This document shows, one piece after another, positions 10,057 through 19,714 of a DNA stretch of 64,000 nucleotides (within the stretch, counting starts at the first letter, position 1; every line of letters starts with the position of its first letter). The notes beneath the pieces were generated by a model, which worked only from the letters and a program-made list of their open reading frames with translations, was not told the DNA's origin and did not search any database. The position numbers and the translations under genes were made by a program. Source of the stretch: Aphanomyces cochlioides (taxonomy: Eukaryota; Oomycota; Saprolegniomycetes; Saprolegniales; Verrucalvaceae); contig JAHQRK010000011.1 of assembly GCA_019828595.1 (NCBI GenBank), positions 2,540,001-2,604,000 of the forward strand, in the 5' to 3' direction.

Positions 10057-13000
10057 ATGATTGACAACAACTTCTCCGATGTCCCAACTGAACTCGTGGA
10101 CTGGGACCCACAAATCATCTCCCTCAACACCAATGGCTTCTCCAACAGTCATCGGTACATCCTCGACAAACTATCAAGTGTTCACGACGTTTCCTTTATC
10201 CAAGAAACCCGTTTCCGCACGCCAAGTCTCCACGACCGTGTTGCGTTCCATTGGCAACGCATCACAAACCACGAAGGCTCTTTGTTCTTTGAAGAGCCTA
10301 TTTACCCTGAAGTATCCACGTCGCCAGCCACTGGAGGTCTGGCTACGTTGATACATCCTCACTCTCCTTTGAAGAACGCCACTCAAGTCCCTCATGACAA
10401 CCCAGTGCTTCGTGGTCGTTATCTACAAGTGCGATGTACTCTGGGTCCACTGACAGTCGTTCTCCACAATATCTATGCGCCGGCAGCCTTCCAACAACGA
10501 GCAAGTTACTTCGAAGAATTGCCACGCGACTTTCCTCCACATGCGCTCCACATTGTTGGAGGAGATTTCAACTGCACTCTCAACAAAGATTTGGATTCGT
10601 TGAGACCCAGTACCTCCACCATGGCCGGCACCCTTCAACTGGAACAATGGATGCACAGTTTGTCTCTGGTGGATCTGTTTCGCCGTCAAAACCCCGTGGC
10701 ACGAGCCTTCACAAGTCCCACACTCACCAACCGACTCGACTACATCTTTTGTTCGTCCACCTTGGCGGGTCTTTGTCATTGGAAGGCGACGCACATGCCA
10801 CACGTTCCACAGGCTGACCACGTGGCTTGTCGTATCATCACAAAGCGTCAAACATTGCGCCATGGCTCTGGATCATGGAAAGCTCCAACTTGGCTACTTC
10901 GTCTACCACGAGCGGCCGAGATTGTTCATGGATGTCTGGATCGATTTTTGGACAAGTCTCCAACATTCCACAATATCTCCAAGGCCTACGACATGCTGGT
11001 CAATGATATCCGCTCCCAATTCAAAGAATTCCATTCTCAACGATTGGAGAAACAACGTCTGCCGTTGAAGAAGTTAGCTGTCGAGATCGCTTCGCTTTTG
11101 CAAGTCCCCAACATGCGTCAAGATTCAGTGCTGGTGGATCGAGTGCGAGACCTTCAAAAGCAAATTCACGAGCTGCAAGATCGAGACAAGCAGTTTCGTC
11201 AAGACCAGGCGTTCCAACTTCACTTGTATAAAGCAGAGCGCTCGTCCAAGTTCCACTTCATGTCCCCTGTCCCTACCCCCTTGAAGAAGACAGTCTTCAA
11301 AGAGTTGGTGGATGTCAATGGAAATGTTGTCTCCAATCAACAAGGCATGTCTGACGTCCTGGTCGACTACTACAAGGACTTGTTTGCAGCTCCCGAGGTG
11401 CAGCGATCTGGAGACGAAGTGTCGTCATTTCTGACCCCATTGACTCGACACAAGCAACTGCCAGAGCAAGCCCAGAAAGAGCTGTCGGCTCCCTTGCGCG
11501 CCAACGAGTTCTATCATGCTATTCGACACAGCAGTTCGAACTCAGCGCCAGGTCCCAACGCTCTGCCATTCGAAGTCCTCAAACTTGCACCTCACAAGTG
11601 GTCGTTGGTATTGGAGCTGCTATTCACACACCAGCTCCATTCTCACCCTCGCTTGACTCCCATGCAACTTGTCAGTACGCTGGTGTTGCTGCACAAGAAA
11701 GGCCCCAAGTCACAAGCCAAGAACTATCGGCCCATTAGCCTACTCAACACGGATGTGAAAATCCTGACGAGTATTCTGGCTTATCGACTCCAGCGCCACA
11801 TTCGACACATCATCCACCCGGACCAGCAAGGCTTTATCCGTCGAAGCAATATCCAAACCAATATTGCACGACTGGATGACATGCTGCACCACATCAAACT
11901 ACACAGTCCGTCCTCGATGGTGGCACTGCTTGACTTTGAGAAAGCTTTTGATCGCGTGGACCACGCGTACTTGCTCCGCGTCCTCCGTCACTATGGCTTT
12001 CCCGAAACCTTTGTTGACATGGTTCGCGTACTGTACTCGGGCCGCAAGTCTCGCATCTTGGTGAACGGCTTCTTGTCCAAGCCAGTTCACATCTCACGCG
12101 GTGTGTTGCAAGGTGATCCACTGTCGCCACTTCTGTTTGTGATCGCTTTGGAACCGATGTGCCAACTCCTACGGCAACACTCCAACTATGGCATCAAGTG
12201 TGGGGATCGCTACCACACTGGGAGTTACTTTGCCGACGACTCGCAACTCTATGCGGCAAATGAGACGTGCCTCCACCGGCAGCTTGCATTGGTTCAAACC
12301 TTTTGCGACAAGTCTGGTTTCCGACTCAACGTAGACAAGACCCAAATTCTGACCTACAGCCAGTTGAATGGGAACCTTGCCTCACTACAAGTTACTTCCG
12401 ACAGTCCCGTGAAGGCTCTTGGTATCTTGGTTGCGCCCAATCTTTCTCCATTGGCACGTTTCAATTACGTGTTTGAGAAGTTTGTGGCTCGCTTGTCTTT
12501 GTGGCTCTACAAGGCTCGAACCATGGCCGGAAAAGTCACTATCCTGCACAGCATATGTCTGCCTGTGTTATGGTACCAACTGGCTTTTGTCCCTGCCGAC
12601 AAAGACCTGGCCAAAAAGATCGACAAGGCCATGCTTCAATTTATGCATGGTGAAGAAATCAACCCATCCTCCTCTGTCCATGGCCTCCGTTTGATCAAAA
12701 AGGAGATCATATTCATGCCGAAGAAGTCCGGTGGCTTAGGCCTGCACCATGCACTTGCTTTATGGCAACAACACAACCGCTCTGTCATGATCAGATGCAT
12801 TCAAGCCATCACCACCCCACCCCGCAAGTCTGCCATGTCTGCCTGGATTACGCCGGGCTATACTCTCCTCGAGAAGGCTTTTCATCCATGGGGTTCCCCC
12901 CGAGATCTCCTCTTGGCAAATGGCTCTTCTGCATTCATCAGACAACTGTACAAGAATCCCAATATCACTCCAATGTGGAAAGCCTTATTGAGTAGCTGGT

Positions 13001-14112
13001 TTGAATCCCGCTGGACTCCGTACGGCTGTCCAAATCACATCTCATCTTTGGATGTTCCCCTTTGGCACAACTCGTATCTGCCTGGACTCGAAGACCTATA
13101 CGATCAGTGCTCTACATCGACGCAAGACCAAGCCAATGTATTGGCTTCGCTTCACATCACGAAGTTGTCGCATTTGTTGACTCCGTGTCAGCGAGTTTGG
13201 CCAGCTTCGATCTTGTTCGACAAAATCAACCGTGCCTGCCGCCAAGCCAATTTTGTCCCTCCAACGAAACAATGGATCTCAATCTTGGTGACCAAGTTAT
13301 CACGATTGTTTGAGATTGTTTCTGAAGAGGATGCTCCCGTGTTCCACTTGCCGACGCCAAGCTCTGAATGGATGGAATGGCACTGGATAATTCACCCTGA
13401 CTCGAGTCCGATCTTGTTGGCGCTTGCGACTTCGAAATCGGCTAAGATCAGAGCTTCTCCAGCTGTCAGCTCGTCCATTCTTCCTACCAAGCATCTCAAC
13501 CTGCCATCCAACTTTTACGAAGACCCCAAGCGCCTTACCCAACTTGCCGCCTTCCTCCAACCCGACCACATTCTCCCTCGATATGGAGAGTTCATTTTCA
13601 AGACCCTTCTCCGCGCCAACGCCATGCAATATCTGTTTCAGTACCAAGACCCCAAGCCGACGTGTGTCTTCTGTCGTGTCAATGAGACGTACGAGCATTT
13701 CCTGTTCTCTTGTGGATATGGTCAATCTGTTTGGTATTTCTTCAAGACAATCCAGCGACTGCTCGAGTGTTCCTTTCCGTCCACGTGTCTGGAAATGTTC
13801 TACGAGACGCCCAAGCCGTCCGATGGATACTACATCCGTGGCTATCTGAAGATCTGGCCGATTGTCCGAGCCTGCGTGTATTATCAAATATGGCTCCAAC
13901 GTGCCGATCGCACCTTTCGACCCGACCTCACAGCGAAGAGTCCGATGAAAGTTGCCATTCATGCTGCCTCTTTGATCAAGCTACATCTACAACAGCTCCT
14001 GGTTGATCTCCCTCTCAAGAAGGGATACACCAAGGTATTCAATGTGCTCAAGCATCTATCTTCGGACCCCTGGTTACGTCAACACGCCATTCCTGACAGT
14101 GTCGTTTCATGA
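10057..14112 (+). CDS. LINE ORF2: EEP endonuclease-reverse transcriptase, intact (copy C, 1351 aa)
   Basis: ORF2 makes both enzymes for target-primed reverse transcription in the nucleus. Start ATG is the first after ORF1, 78 nt downstream. The EEP endonuclease spans residues ~15-265: LNTNG (~23-27), QETRF with Glu50, NIYAP (~138-142), GGDFN (Asp170, Asn172), LDYIF (Asp228) and the terminal Asp254-His255 in ADH. A linker with a charged helical stretch (~315-390) follows. RT motifs: APGPNALPFEVLK (~497-509), NYRPISLLN (~556), motif A LLDFEKAFDR with Asp626, RGVLQGDPLSP (~681-691), motif C FADD (725-728), then GFRLNVDKTQ. The C-terminal finger is Cys1203, Cys1206, His1214, Cys1219. No RNase H is seen. 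The second residue after Met is Ile where the other copies have Ser. All catalytic residues I can check are present. Confidence 0.95.
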   Translation: MIDNNFSDVPTELVDWDPQIISLNTNGFSNSHRYILDKLSSVHDVSFIQETRFRTPSLHDRVAFHWQRITNHEGSLFFEEPIYPEVSTSPATGGLATLIHPHSPLKNATQVPHDNPVLRGRYLQVRCTLGPLTVVLHNIYAPAAFQQRASYFEELPRDFPPHALHIVGGDFNCTLNKDLDSLRPSTSTMAGTLQLEQWMHSLSLVDLFRRQNPVARAFTSPTLTNRLDYIFCSSTLAGLCHWKATHMPHVPQADHVACRIITKRQTLRHGSGSWKAPTWLLRLPRAAEIVHGCLDRFLDKSPTFHNISKAYDMLVNDIRSQFKEFHSQRLEKQRLPLKKLAVEIASLLQVPNMRQDSVLVDRVRDLQKQIHELQDRDKQFRQDQAFQLHLYKAERSSKFHFMSPVPTPLKKTVFKELVDVNGNVVSNQQGMSDVLVDYYKDLFAAPEVQRSGDEVSSFLTPLTRHKQLPEQAQKELSAPLRANEFYHAIRHSSSNSAPGPNALPFEVLKLAPHKWSLVLELLFTHQLHSHPRLTPMQLVSTLVLLHKKGPKSQAKNYRPISLLNTDVKILTSILAYRLQRHIRHIIHPDQQGFIRRSNIQTNIARLDDMLHHIKLHSPSSMVALLDFEKAFDRVDHAYLLRVLRHYGFPETFVDMVRVLYSGRKSRILVNGFLSKPVHISRGVLQGDPLSPLLFVIALEPMCQLLRQHSNYGIKCGDRYHTGSYFADDSQLYAANETCLHRQLALVQTFCDKSGFRLNVDKTQILTYSQLNGNLASLQVTSDSPVKALGILVAPNLSPLARFNYVFEKFVARLSLWLYKARTMAGKVTILHSICLPVLWYQLAFVPADKDLAKKIDKAMLQFMHGEEINPSSSVHGLRLIKKEIIFMPKKSGGLGLHHALALWQQHNRSVMIRCIQAITTPPRKSAMSAWITPGYTLLEKAFHPWGSPRDLLLANGSSAFIRQLYKNPNITPMWKALLSSWFESRWTPYGCPNHISSLDVPLWHNSYLPGLEDLYDQCSTSTQDQANVLASLHITKLSHLLTPCQRVWPASILFDKINRACRQANFVPPTKQWISILVTKLSRLFEIVSEEDAPVFHLPTPSSEWMEWHWIIHPDSSPILLALATSKSAKIRASPAVSSSILPTKHLNLPSNFYEDPKRLTQLAAFLQPDHILPRYGEFIFKTLLRANAMQYLFQYQDPKPTCVFCRVNETYEHFLFSCGYGQSVWYFFKTIQRLLECSFPSTCLEMFYETPKPSDGYYIRGYLKIWPIVRACVYYQIWLQRADRTFRPDLTAKSPMKVAIHAASLIKLHLQQLLVDLPLKKGYTKVFNVLKHLSSDPWLRQHAIPDSVVS

Positions 14113-14257
14113 GTGAGCTGACGGCTCACCACTTCATCTCCTGTTCAATGACCACTTTGCCATATTCTGTTTTCCAAGTTCTATTTATACAGTACGAGGC
14201 AAATTAGTAAGTCATTAGGGCCTTTGCTCAAAAATAAGGTTAATACAACTCATTTAA
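14113..14257 (+). other. 3' UTR of LINE copy C with hairpin and 5'-complementary segment
   Basis: The layout matches the other 3' UTRs. A GTGAGC-TGACG-GCTCAC hairpin (14113-14129) directly follows TGA. At 14192-14212 lies the segment complementary to the element's 5' terminus; 14192-14205 matches without error. The end is ..CAAAAATAAGGTTAATAC then ACTCATTTAA, with no poly(A) tail. Confidence 0.8.
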
Positions 14258-14271
14258 CCATTGGTCACGAG
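14258..14271. repeat. Target-site duplication, right side of LINE copy X
   Basis: CCATTGGTCACGAG follows copy C's 3' end and is identical to 2754-2767. After it the interrupted inverted ORF1 of copy T continues (AAAGGCCGG). The CCA at its start is also the trinucleotide found after every LINE 3' end in the window. Confidence 0.92.
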
Positions 14272-14965
14272 AAAGGCCGGGGCCAGACCCCCAGTGACAG
14301 GGGTAGAAGGGGAATCCATGCCATCCCCGCAGCACGGTGACTGGGGTACACCATTGCTCCGGCGAGAACCCAAATCGGGATACCGCCCCCGCCCCTCCGA
14401 AGAGGCCCCTGGGGGGAAGTAGACAGAACCGCAGGGTGTGCCCATAGGGGGGGCCCTCGTAGCCTCTAGGGCTGGCATGGACCCCGTTTTCTCGCCGCCT
14501 TCACTGGGGATCGACTCCAATTGGAGTCCAGGGAAGCAGCCACCACAGGCACAAGGCCCCAGTGGTTCGCCCTCCTGAGTGAGGGCTTCGCTAGACAAGT
14601 TAACGACAGTGGTCTGGGGGTCAACCACTGACCCACTGAGGTTGACCCCCCCTGGAACTCCGGCGAGTGGAGCACCAGGTGAAGCGCTGGTGGAGCGAGA
14701 CGCAGATTGGTCTCCAGAGACGCTGTTGGGGTCGAACTCGACCTCCACTTCGGCCCTAGGGTTAGGTGTAGAGACATTACTCACACCACTTCCGCCATCC
14801 TGATTGGACGACGAAAGTGGGTGAGGTGATACAATACCTGGAATGATGGTGACTCCGTGAGTGTTGGTCTCACGGAGCTCGGAACAGCTGTTGGCGTTGG
14901 ACATTTTGAGCGCGGCGGCACTTGATAACTTCTTGACTTGAGGGGTACGAGGCAAATTCGGAAGT
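14258..14965 (-). pseudogene. LINE 5' UTR and ORF1 codons 1-~216, inverted (copy T)
   Basis: On the minus strand this begins at the exact element 5' terminus (14965), has the 61-bp 5' UTR, the ORF1 ATG at 14904-14902, and runs open to about Gly216. It is the proximal half of T's inverted 5' part; the rest lies at 1893-2767. It joins sense ORF1 sequence (codon 331) at 14965/14966. Variants such as Ser for Ala in SNVSTPN and Thr for Pro in RSTSASP match copies E and F, so T, E and F share a lineage. Confidence 0.88.
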
Positions 14966-17013
14966 GACAAAATACAAGGCGATCAAGAGCAACAAAACGC
15001 TGAAAAGGCCAATCCATGGACGCAAAAGACTCCCGGCAAGGATTCAGCTTCGTCCAAGAAAGATTCCAAGCAAGGCAATGCCCCCAAAGGCGCGAAACAT
15101 CGCAACACTGGTGCTCATGCTATTGCCGATGACGATATTGCGCGATGCGAGGCCATGGCGGACGCATTCTACAAAGACTCTGGTGACATGGACGCCTTCA
15201 TTGAAAACATTTTGCTCACCCCCCAGTCCCAAGTGTACGAGCTCACAGTCAAGTTGGGCGAAGCCTACAAGGACTGGTCCGAAAAAGTCATCTGCGATCA
15301 ATTTGTCAAGGAAAATCCTGGTTCGTTATGGGGCTCCAAATTTCCGAACATTTTGATCCACAAGAAGAACCCACAGACCATTGTGATCTCAAGTTACAAC
15401 TTGTCTACGTGCGTGGAAATGGGAGGCACAACGTTTCGACTTGGTGGCAAAGATTTCCTGGTTCCCAAGTACTCGCGTTATGGCAACAACTACTATGTTA
15501 CGTTCAACAAGGTCAGTCACCCTTCGATGGCCAAGGCAATTGTCAAGAAAATGGCTGCATTGACCAAGTCAGTGATAGCAGCATTCAACCCTACTGCTGG
15601 TCAGAACATCAAGTCGCCGCATTTGAGAGTCATTTTCAAGTCGCCTGCGCCTCCAGCAGTGTTGGTGCCAAAATCCGGCGACGCACTACGCGAAATCACC
15701 ATTACGGATCCGTCGGGTCAGCCTTTTGTCGTCGTGTTTCAGCACAAGATCGCTGCTCTGAACAAGACATTGCCTCCGTCGATTGTTTCACGACGTGCAG
15801 AGGCCAAGGCTGAAAAAGCGAAGGCAAAAGCGGCCAAGGCAGCGGCAAAATCTCCTCCGTCAGGAGAAAAAGAACCTGAACATGATGGAGACGATCATGA
15901 TCAAGACCCTGGAACAAATGCGGAAGGCGAGGCCGACTCAACTGAGGCATCTGGAGATCGTCAAGATGAACAACCACAGCCAACAGCTCCTTCTCATGGC
16001 TCTGATGTCGATATGTCTGGTGACAGCGATCCCCCTAACAACAATGGACAAGACAAACAACAAGAAGATGTGGAAATGTCTACCAACGAATCGCCCGCTC
16101 TTGCTCCACCAAGTGAGCACCCAAGAACTCGCTGGACCTTCAATTGGTAACGGGCTACCGGTCTGGACCAGCTCCAAAACGTACTTTGCCTTCGTCCCCA
16201 CGTTTGGATCCCCTGCCGACATCCAACCGTTTTCATATCCTCGAAGAAGACGACGTGGAACTCTCGTTTGAAGACTTTGCAGTGCCTCGAATTGTATTGG
16301 AAGATTCAAGTGCGCCACGCCCGAAAAAGACCAAAGGCAAAGCGAAGAAACAACGACTTAACAAGTCTGCTGCAGCCCACCTCGAATTGGCGAAGAAGAT
16401 CATTCGAGATAAGAAAGTCGAAGGCAGTATCACCGAATGTCAACGCATTTTGCGAGATGATCCTCAGCTCGTTGCACATGCTATGTACGCACAAGATGAA
16501 GACCTCAGTTTGTTTCAGTCACTTGTTGCAACCAAGACTATTGAGCGCAAGATGGCTTTGTTAAAAGCTCAAGGCAAGCCTCACAACTACAAACATCACG
16601 TCAACTTCATGGCTCAATACAAGATTCACCCGTCAGAAATCTTGGAAGAATTGACCACGGACATACCAGAGATCAAGCGCATCCTCTTTGCACTTGCTAC
16701 GATTGACTTATTCCTCTCAAATCGGGCCCCAGACCTCTACACAAACTCGGAGGCACTGACTGTTCTATTGAACCAAGAAGCAACAAGATTGCCTGACACC
16801 AACTGCTTGACGGACTGGTCGCTGTTTGCTTTGATCGAAAACTTCAGCGACAATCTCGAGAAGTTCACTTTGCCGGCTCCCGTCTTGTCGGCCATCTCGA
16901 TGCTCAAAAGCATCACCAACAATTACCACATCGACGAGCTCTGCAGCAAAGCTCACCACTCCATGAACGCCGACGAAATTGATCCCCTCGATTTGGAGGA
17001 CGATCAACTCTAA
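14966..17013 (+). pseudogene. LINE ORF1 codons 331-1012, frameshifted (copy T)
   Basis: The sense part of T's ORF1 starts at DKIQGDQEQQ with no start codon of its own. The first in-frame Met that could serve is at 15155 (MADAFYKDSG). A single G present in B and C is missing between 16119 and 16120, so this frame ends at 16150 with PSEHPRTRWTFNW. The original frame continues from there to TAA 17013. The same 1-nt deletion is in E and F. Confidence 0.9.
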
Positions 17014-17091
17014 GGCTTCTATCCCCTGCTTCAATCCATTTCAACCTCCCCTCTCACCCCTCCATTCTACTCATTTTCATCTGTACTCGTG

Positions 17092-19653
17092 ATGAGTGAC
17101 AACAACTTCTCCGATGTCCCAACTGAACTCGTGGACTGGGACCCACAAATCATCTCCCTCAACACCAATGGCTTCTCCAACAGTCATCGGTACATCCTCG
17201 ACAAACTATCAAGTGTTCACGACGTTTCCTTTATCCAAGAAACCCGTTTCCGCACGCCAAGTCTCCACGACCGTGTTGCGTTCCATTGGCAACGCATCAC
17301 AAACCACGAAGGCTCTTTGTTCTTTGAAGAGCCTATTTACCCTGAAGTATCCACGTCGCCAGCCACTGGAGGTCTGGCTACGTTGATACATCCTCACTCT
17401 CCTTTGAAGAACGCCACTCAAGTCCCTCATGACAACCCAGTGCTTCGTGGTCGTTATCTACAAGTGCGATGTACTCTGGGTCCACTGACAGTCGTTCTCC
17501 ACAATATCTATGCGCCGGCAGCCTTCCAACAACGAGCAAGTTACTTCGAAGAATTGCCACGCGACTTTCCTCCACATGCGCTCCACATTGTTGGAGGAGA
17601 TTTCAACTGCACTCTCAACAAAGATTTGGATTCGTTGAGACCCAGTACCTCCACCATGGCCGGCACCCTTCAACTGGAACAATGGATGCACAGTTTGTCT
17701 CTGGTGGATCTGTTTCGCCGTCAAAACCCCGTGGCACGAGCCTTCACAAGTCCCACACTCACCAACCGACTCGACTACATCTTTTGTTCGTCCACCTTGG
17801 CGGGTCTTCGTCATTGGAAGGCGACGCACATGCCACACGTTCCACAGGCTGACCACGTGGCTTGTCGTATCATCACAAAGCGTCAAACATTGCGCCATGG
17901 CTCTGGATCATGGAAAGCTCCAACTTGGCTACTTCGTCTACCACGAGCGGCCGAGATTGTTCATGGATGTCTGGATCGATTTTTGGACAAGTCTCCAACA
18001 TTCCACAATATCTCCAAGGCCTACGACATGCTGGTCAATGATATCCGCTCCCAATTCAAAGAATACCATTCTCAACGATTGGAGAAACAACGTCTGCCGT
18101 TGAAGAAGTTAGCTGTCGAGATCGCTTCGCTTTTGCAAGTCCCCAACATGCGTCAAGATGCAGTGCTGGTGGATCGAGTGCGAGACCTTCAAAAGCAAAT
18201 TCACGAGCTGCAAGATCGAGACAAGCAGTTTCGTCAAGACCAGGCGTTCCAACTTCACTTGTATAAAGCAGAGCGCTCGTCCAAGTTCCACTTCATGTCC
18301 CCTGTCCCTACCCCCTTGAAGAAGACAGTCTTCAAAGAGTTGGTGGATGTCAATGGAAATGTTGTCTCCAATCAACAAGGCATGTCTGACGTCCTGGTCG
18401 ACTACTACAAGGACTTGTTTGCAGCTCCCGACGTGCAGCGATCTGAAGTGTCGTCATTTCTGACCCCATTGACTCGACACAAGCAACTGCCAGAGCAAGC
18501 CCAGAAAGAGCTGTCGGCTCCCTTGCGCGCCAACGAGTTCTATCATGCTATTCGACACAGCAGTTCGAACTCAGCGCCAGGTCCCAACGCTCTGCCATTC
18601 GAAGTCCTCAAACTTGCACCTCACAAGTGGTCGTTGGTATTGGAGCTGCTATTCACACACCAGCTCCATTCTCACCCTCGCTTGACTCCCATGCAACTTG
18701 TCAGTACGCTGGTGTTGCTGCACAAGAAAGGCCCCAAGTCACAAGCCAAGAACTATCGGCCCATTAGCCTACTCAACACGGATGTGAAAATCCTGACGAG
18801 TATTCTGGCTTATCGACTCCAGCGCCACATTCGACACATCATCCACCCGGACCAGCAAGGCTTTATCCGTCGAAGCAATATCCAAACCAATATTGCACGA
18901 CTGGATGACATGCTGCACCACATCAAACTACACAGTCCGTCCTCGATGGTGGCACTGCTTGACTTTGAGAAAGCTTTTGATCGCGTGGACCACGCGTACT
19001 TGCTCCGCGTCCTCCGTCACTATGGCTTTCCCGAAACCTTTGTTGACATGGTTCGCGTACTGTACTCGGGCCGCAAGTCTCGCATCTTGGTGAACGGCTT
19101 CTTGTCCAAGCCAGTTCACATCTCACGCGGTGTGTTGCAAGGTGATCCACTGTCGCCACTTCTGTTTGTGATCGCTTTGGAACCGATGTGCCAACTCCTA
19201 CGGCAACACTCCAACTATGGCATCAAGTGTGGGGATCGCTACCACACTGGGAGTTACTTTGCCGACGACTCGCAACTCTATGCGGCAAATGAGACGTGCC
19301 TCCACCGGCAGCTTGCATTGGTTCAAACCTTTTGCGACAAGTCTGGTTTCCGACTCAACGTAGACAAGACCCAAATTCTGACCTACAGCCAGTTGAATGG
19401 GAACCTTGCCTCACTACAAGTTACTTCCGACAGTCCCGTGAAGGCTCTTGGTATCTTGGTTGCGCCCAATCTTTCTCCATTGGCACGTTTCAATTACGTG
19501 TTTGAGAAGTTTGTGGCTCGCTTGTCTTTGTGGCTCTACAAGGCTCGAACCATGGCCGGAAAAGTCACTATCCTGCACAGCATATGTCTGCCTGTGTTAT
19601 GGTACCAACTGGCTTTTGTCCCTGCCGACAAAGACCTGGCCAAAAAGATCGAC
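17092..19653 (+). pseudogene. LINE ORF2 residues 1-~856, interrupted (copy T, 5' part)
   Basis: ORF2 starts at ATG 17092 and is open through the EEP endonuclease and the whole RT palm (LLDFEKAFDR, LQGDPLSP, FADD) to ..DLAKKID, where the 5' terminus of copy E begins. An in-frame 6-nt deletion removes the Gly-Asp of RSGDEVSS, as in E and F. The frame reads past the junction and ends at 19749. The rest of this ORF2 is at 32821-34308. Before it was split, this copy's ORF2 shows no break that I can see. Confidence 0.92.
19640..19653. repeat. Target sequence at the T/E junction
   Basis: CCAAAAAGATCGAC directly precedes the 5' terminus of copy E. The same 14 bp precede copy F (25399-25412) and follow its 3' end (32807-32820). 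One of the two left copies arose with the E duplication. Confidence 0.88.
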
Positions 19654-19714
19654 ACTTCCGAATTTGCCTCGTACCCCTCAAGTCAAGAAGTTATCAAGTG
19701 CCGCCGCGCTCAAA

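Larger units (their letters stand above)
6879..14257 (+). mobile_element. LINE segment C: complete 7379-bp element, both ORFs open
   Basis: This is the only copy in the window with a complete 5' terminus, intact ORF1, intact ORF2 and a complete 3' UTR. Layout: 5' UTR 61 bp, ORF1 1012 aa, spacer 78 bp, ORF2 1351 aa, 3' UTR 145 bp. It ends ..CATTTAA with no tail, followed by the right 14-bp target duplication. Endonuclease, RT and finger residues are all present, so it is the best candidate for an autonomous source. It belongs to the A/B/C subfamily. Confidence 0.9.

Noticed and set aside
10795..14112. RNase H domain in ORF2
   Set aside because: No convincing RNase H signature between RT and the C-terminal finger in the residues read.
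16144..17013. Separate 289-aa gene after ORF1 in T, E and F
   Set aside because: It is the ORF1 C-terminal part in its original frame behind the shared 1-nt deletion and has no ATG at its apparent start.
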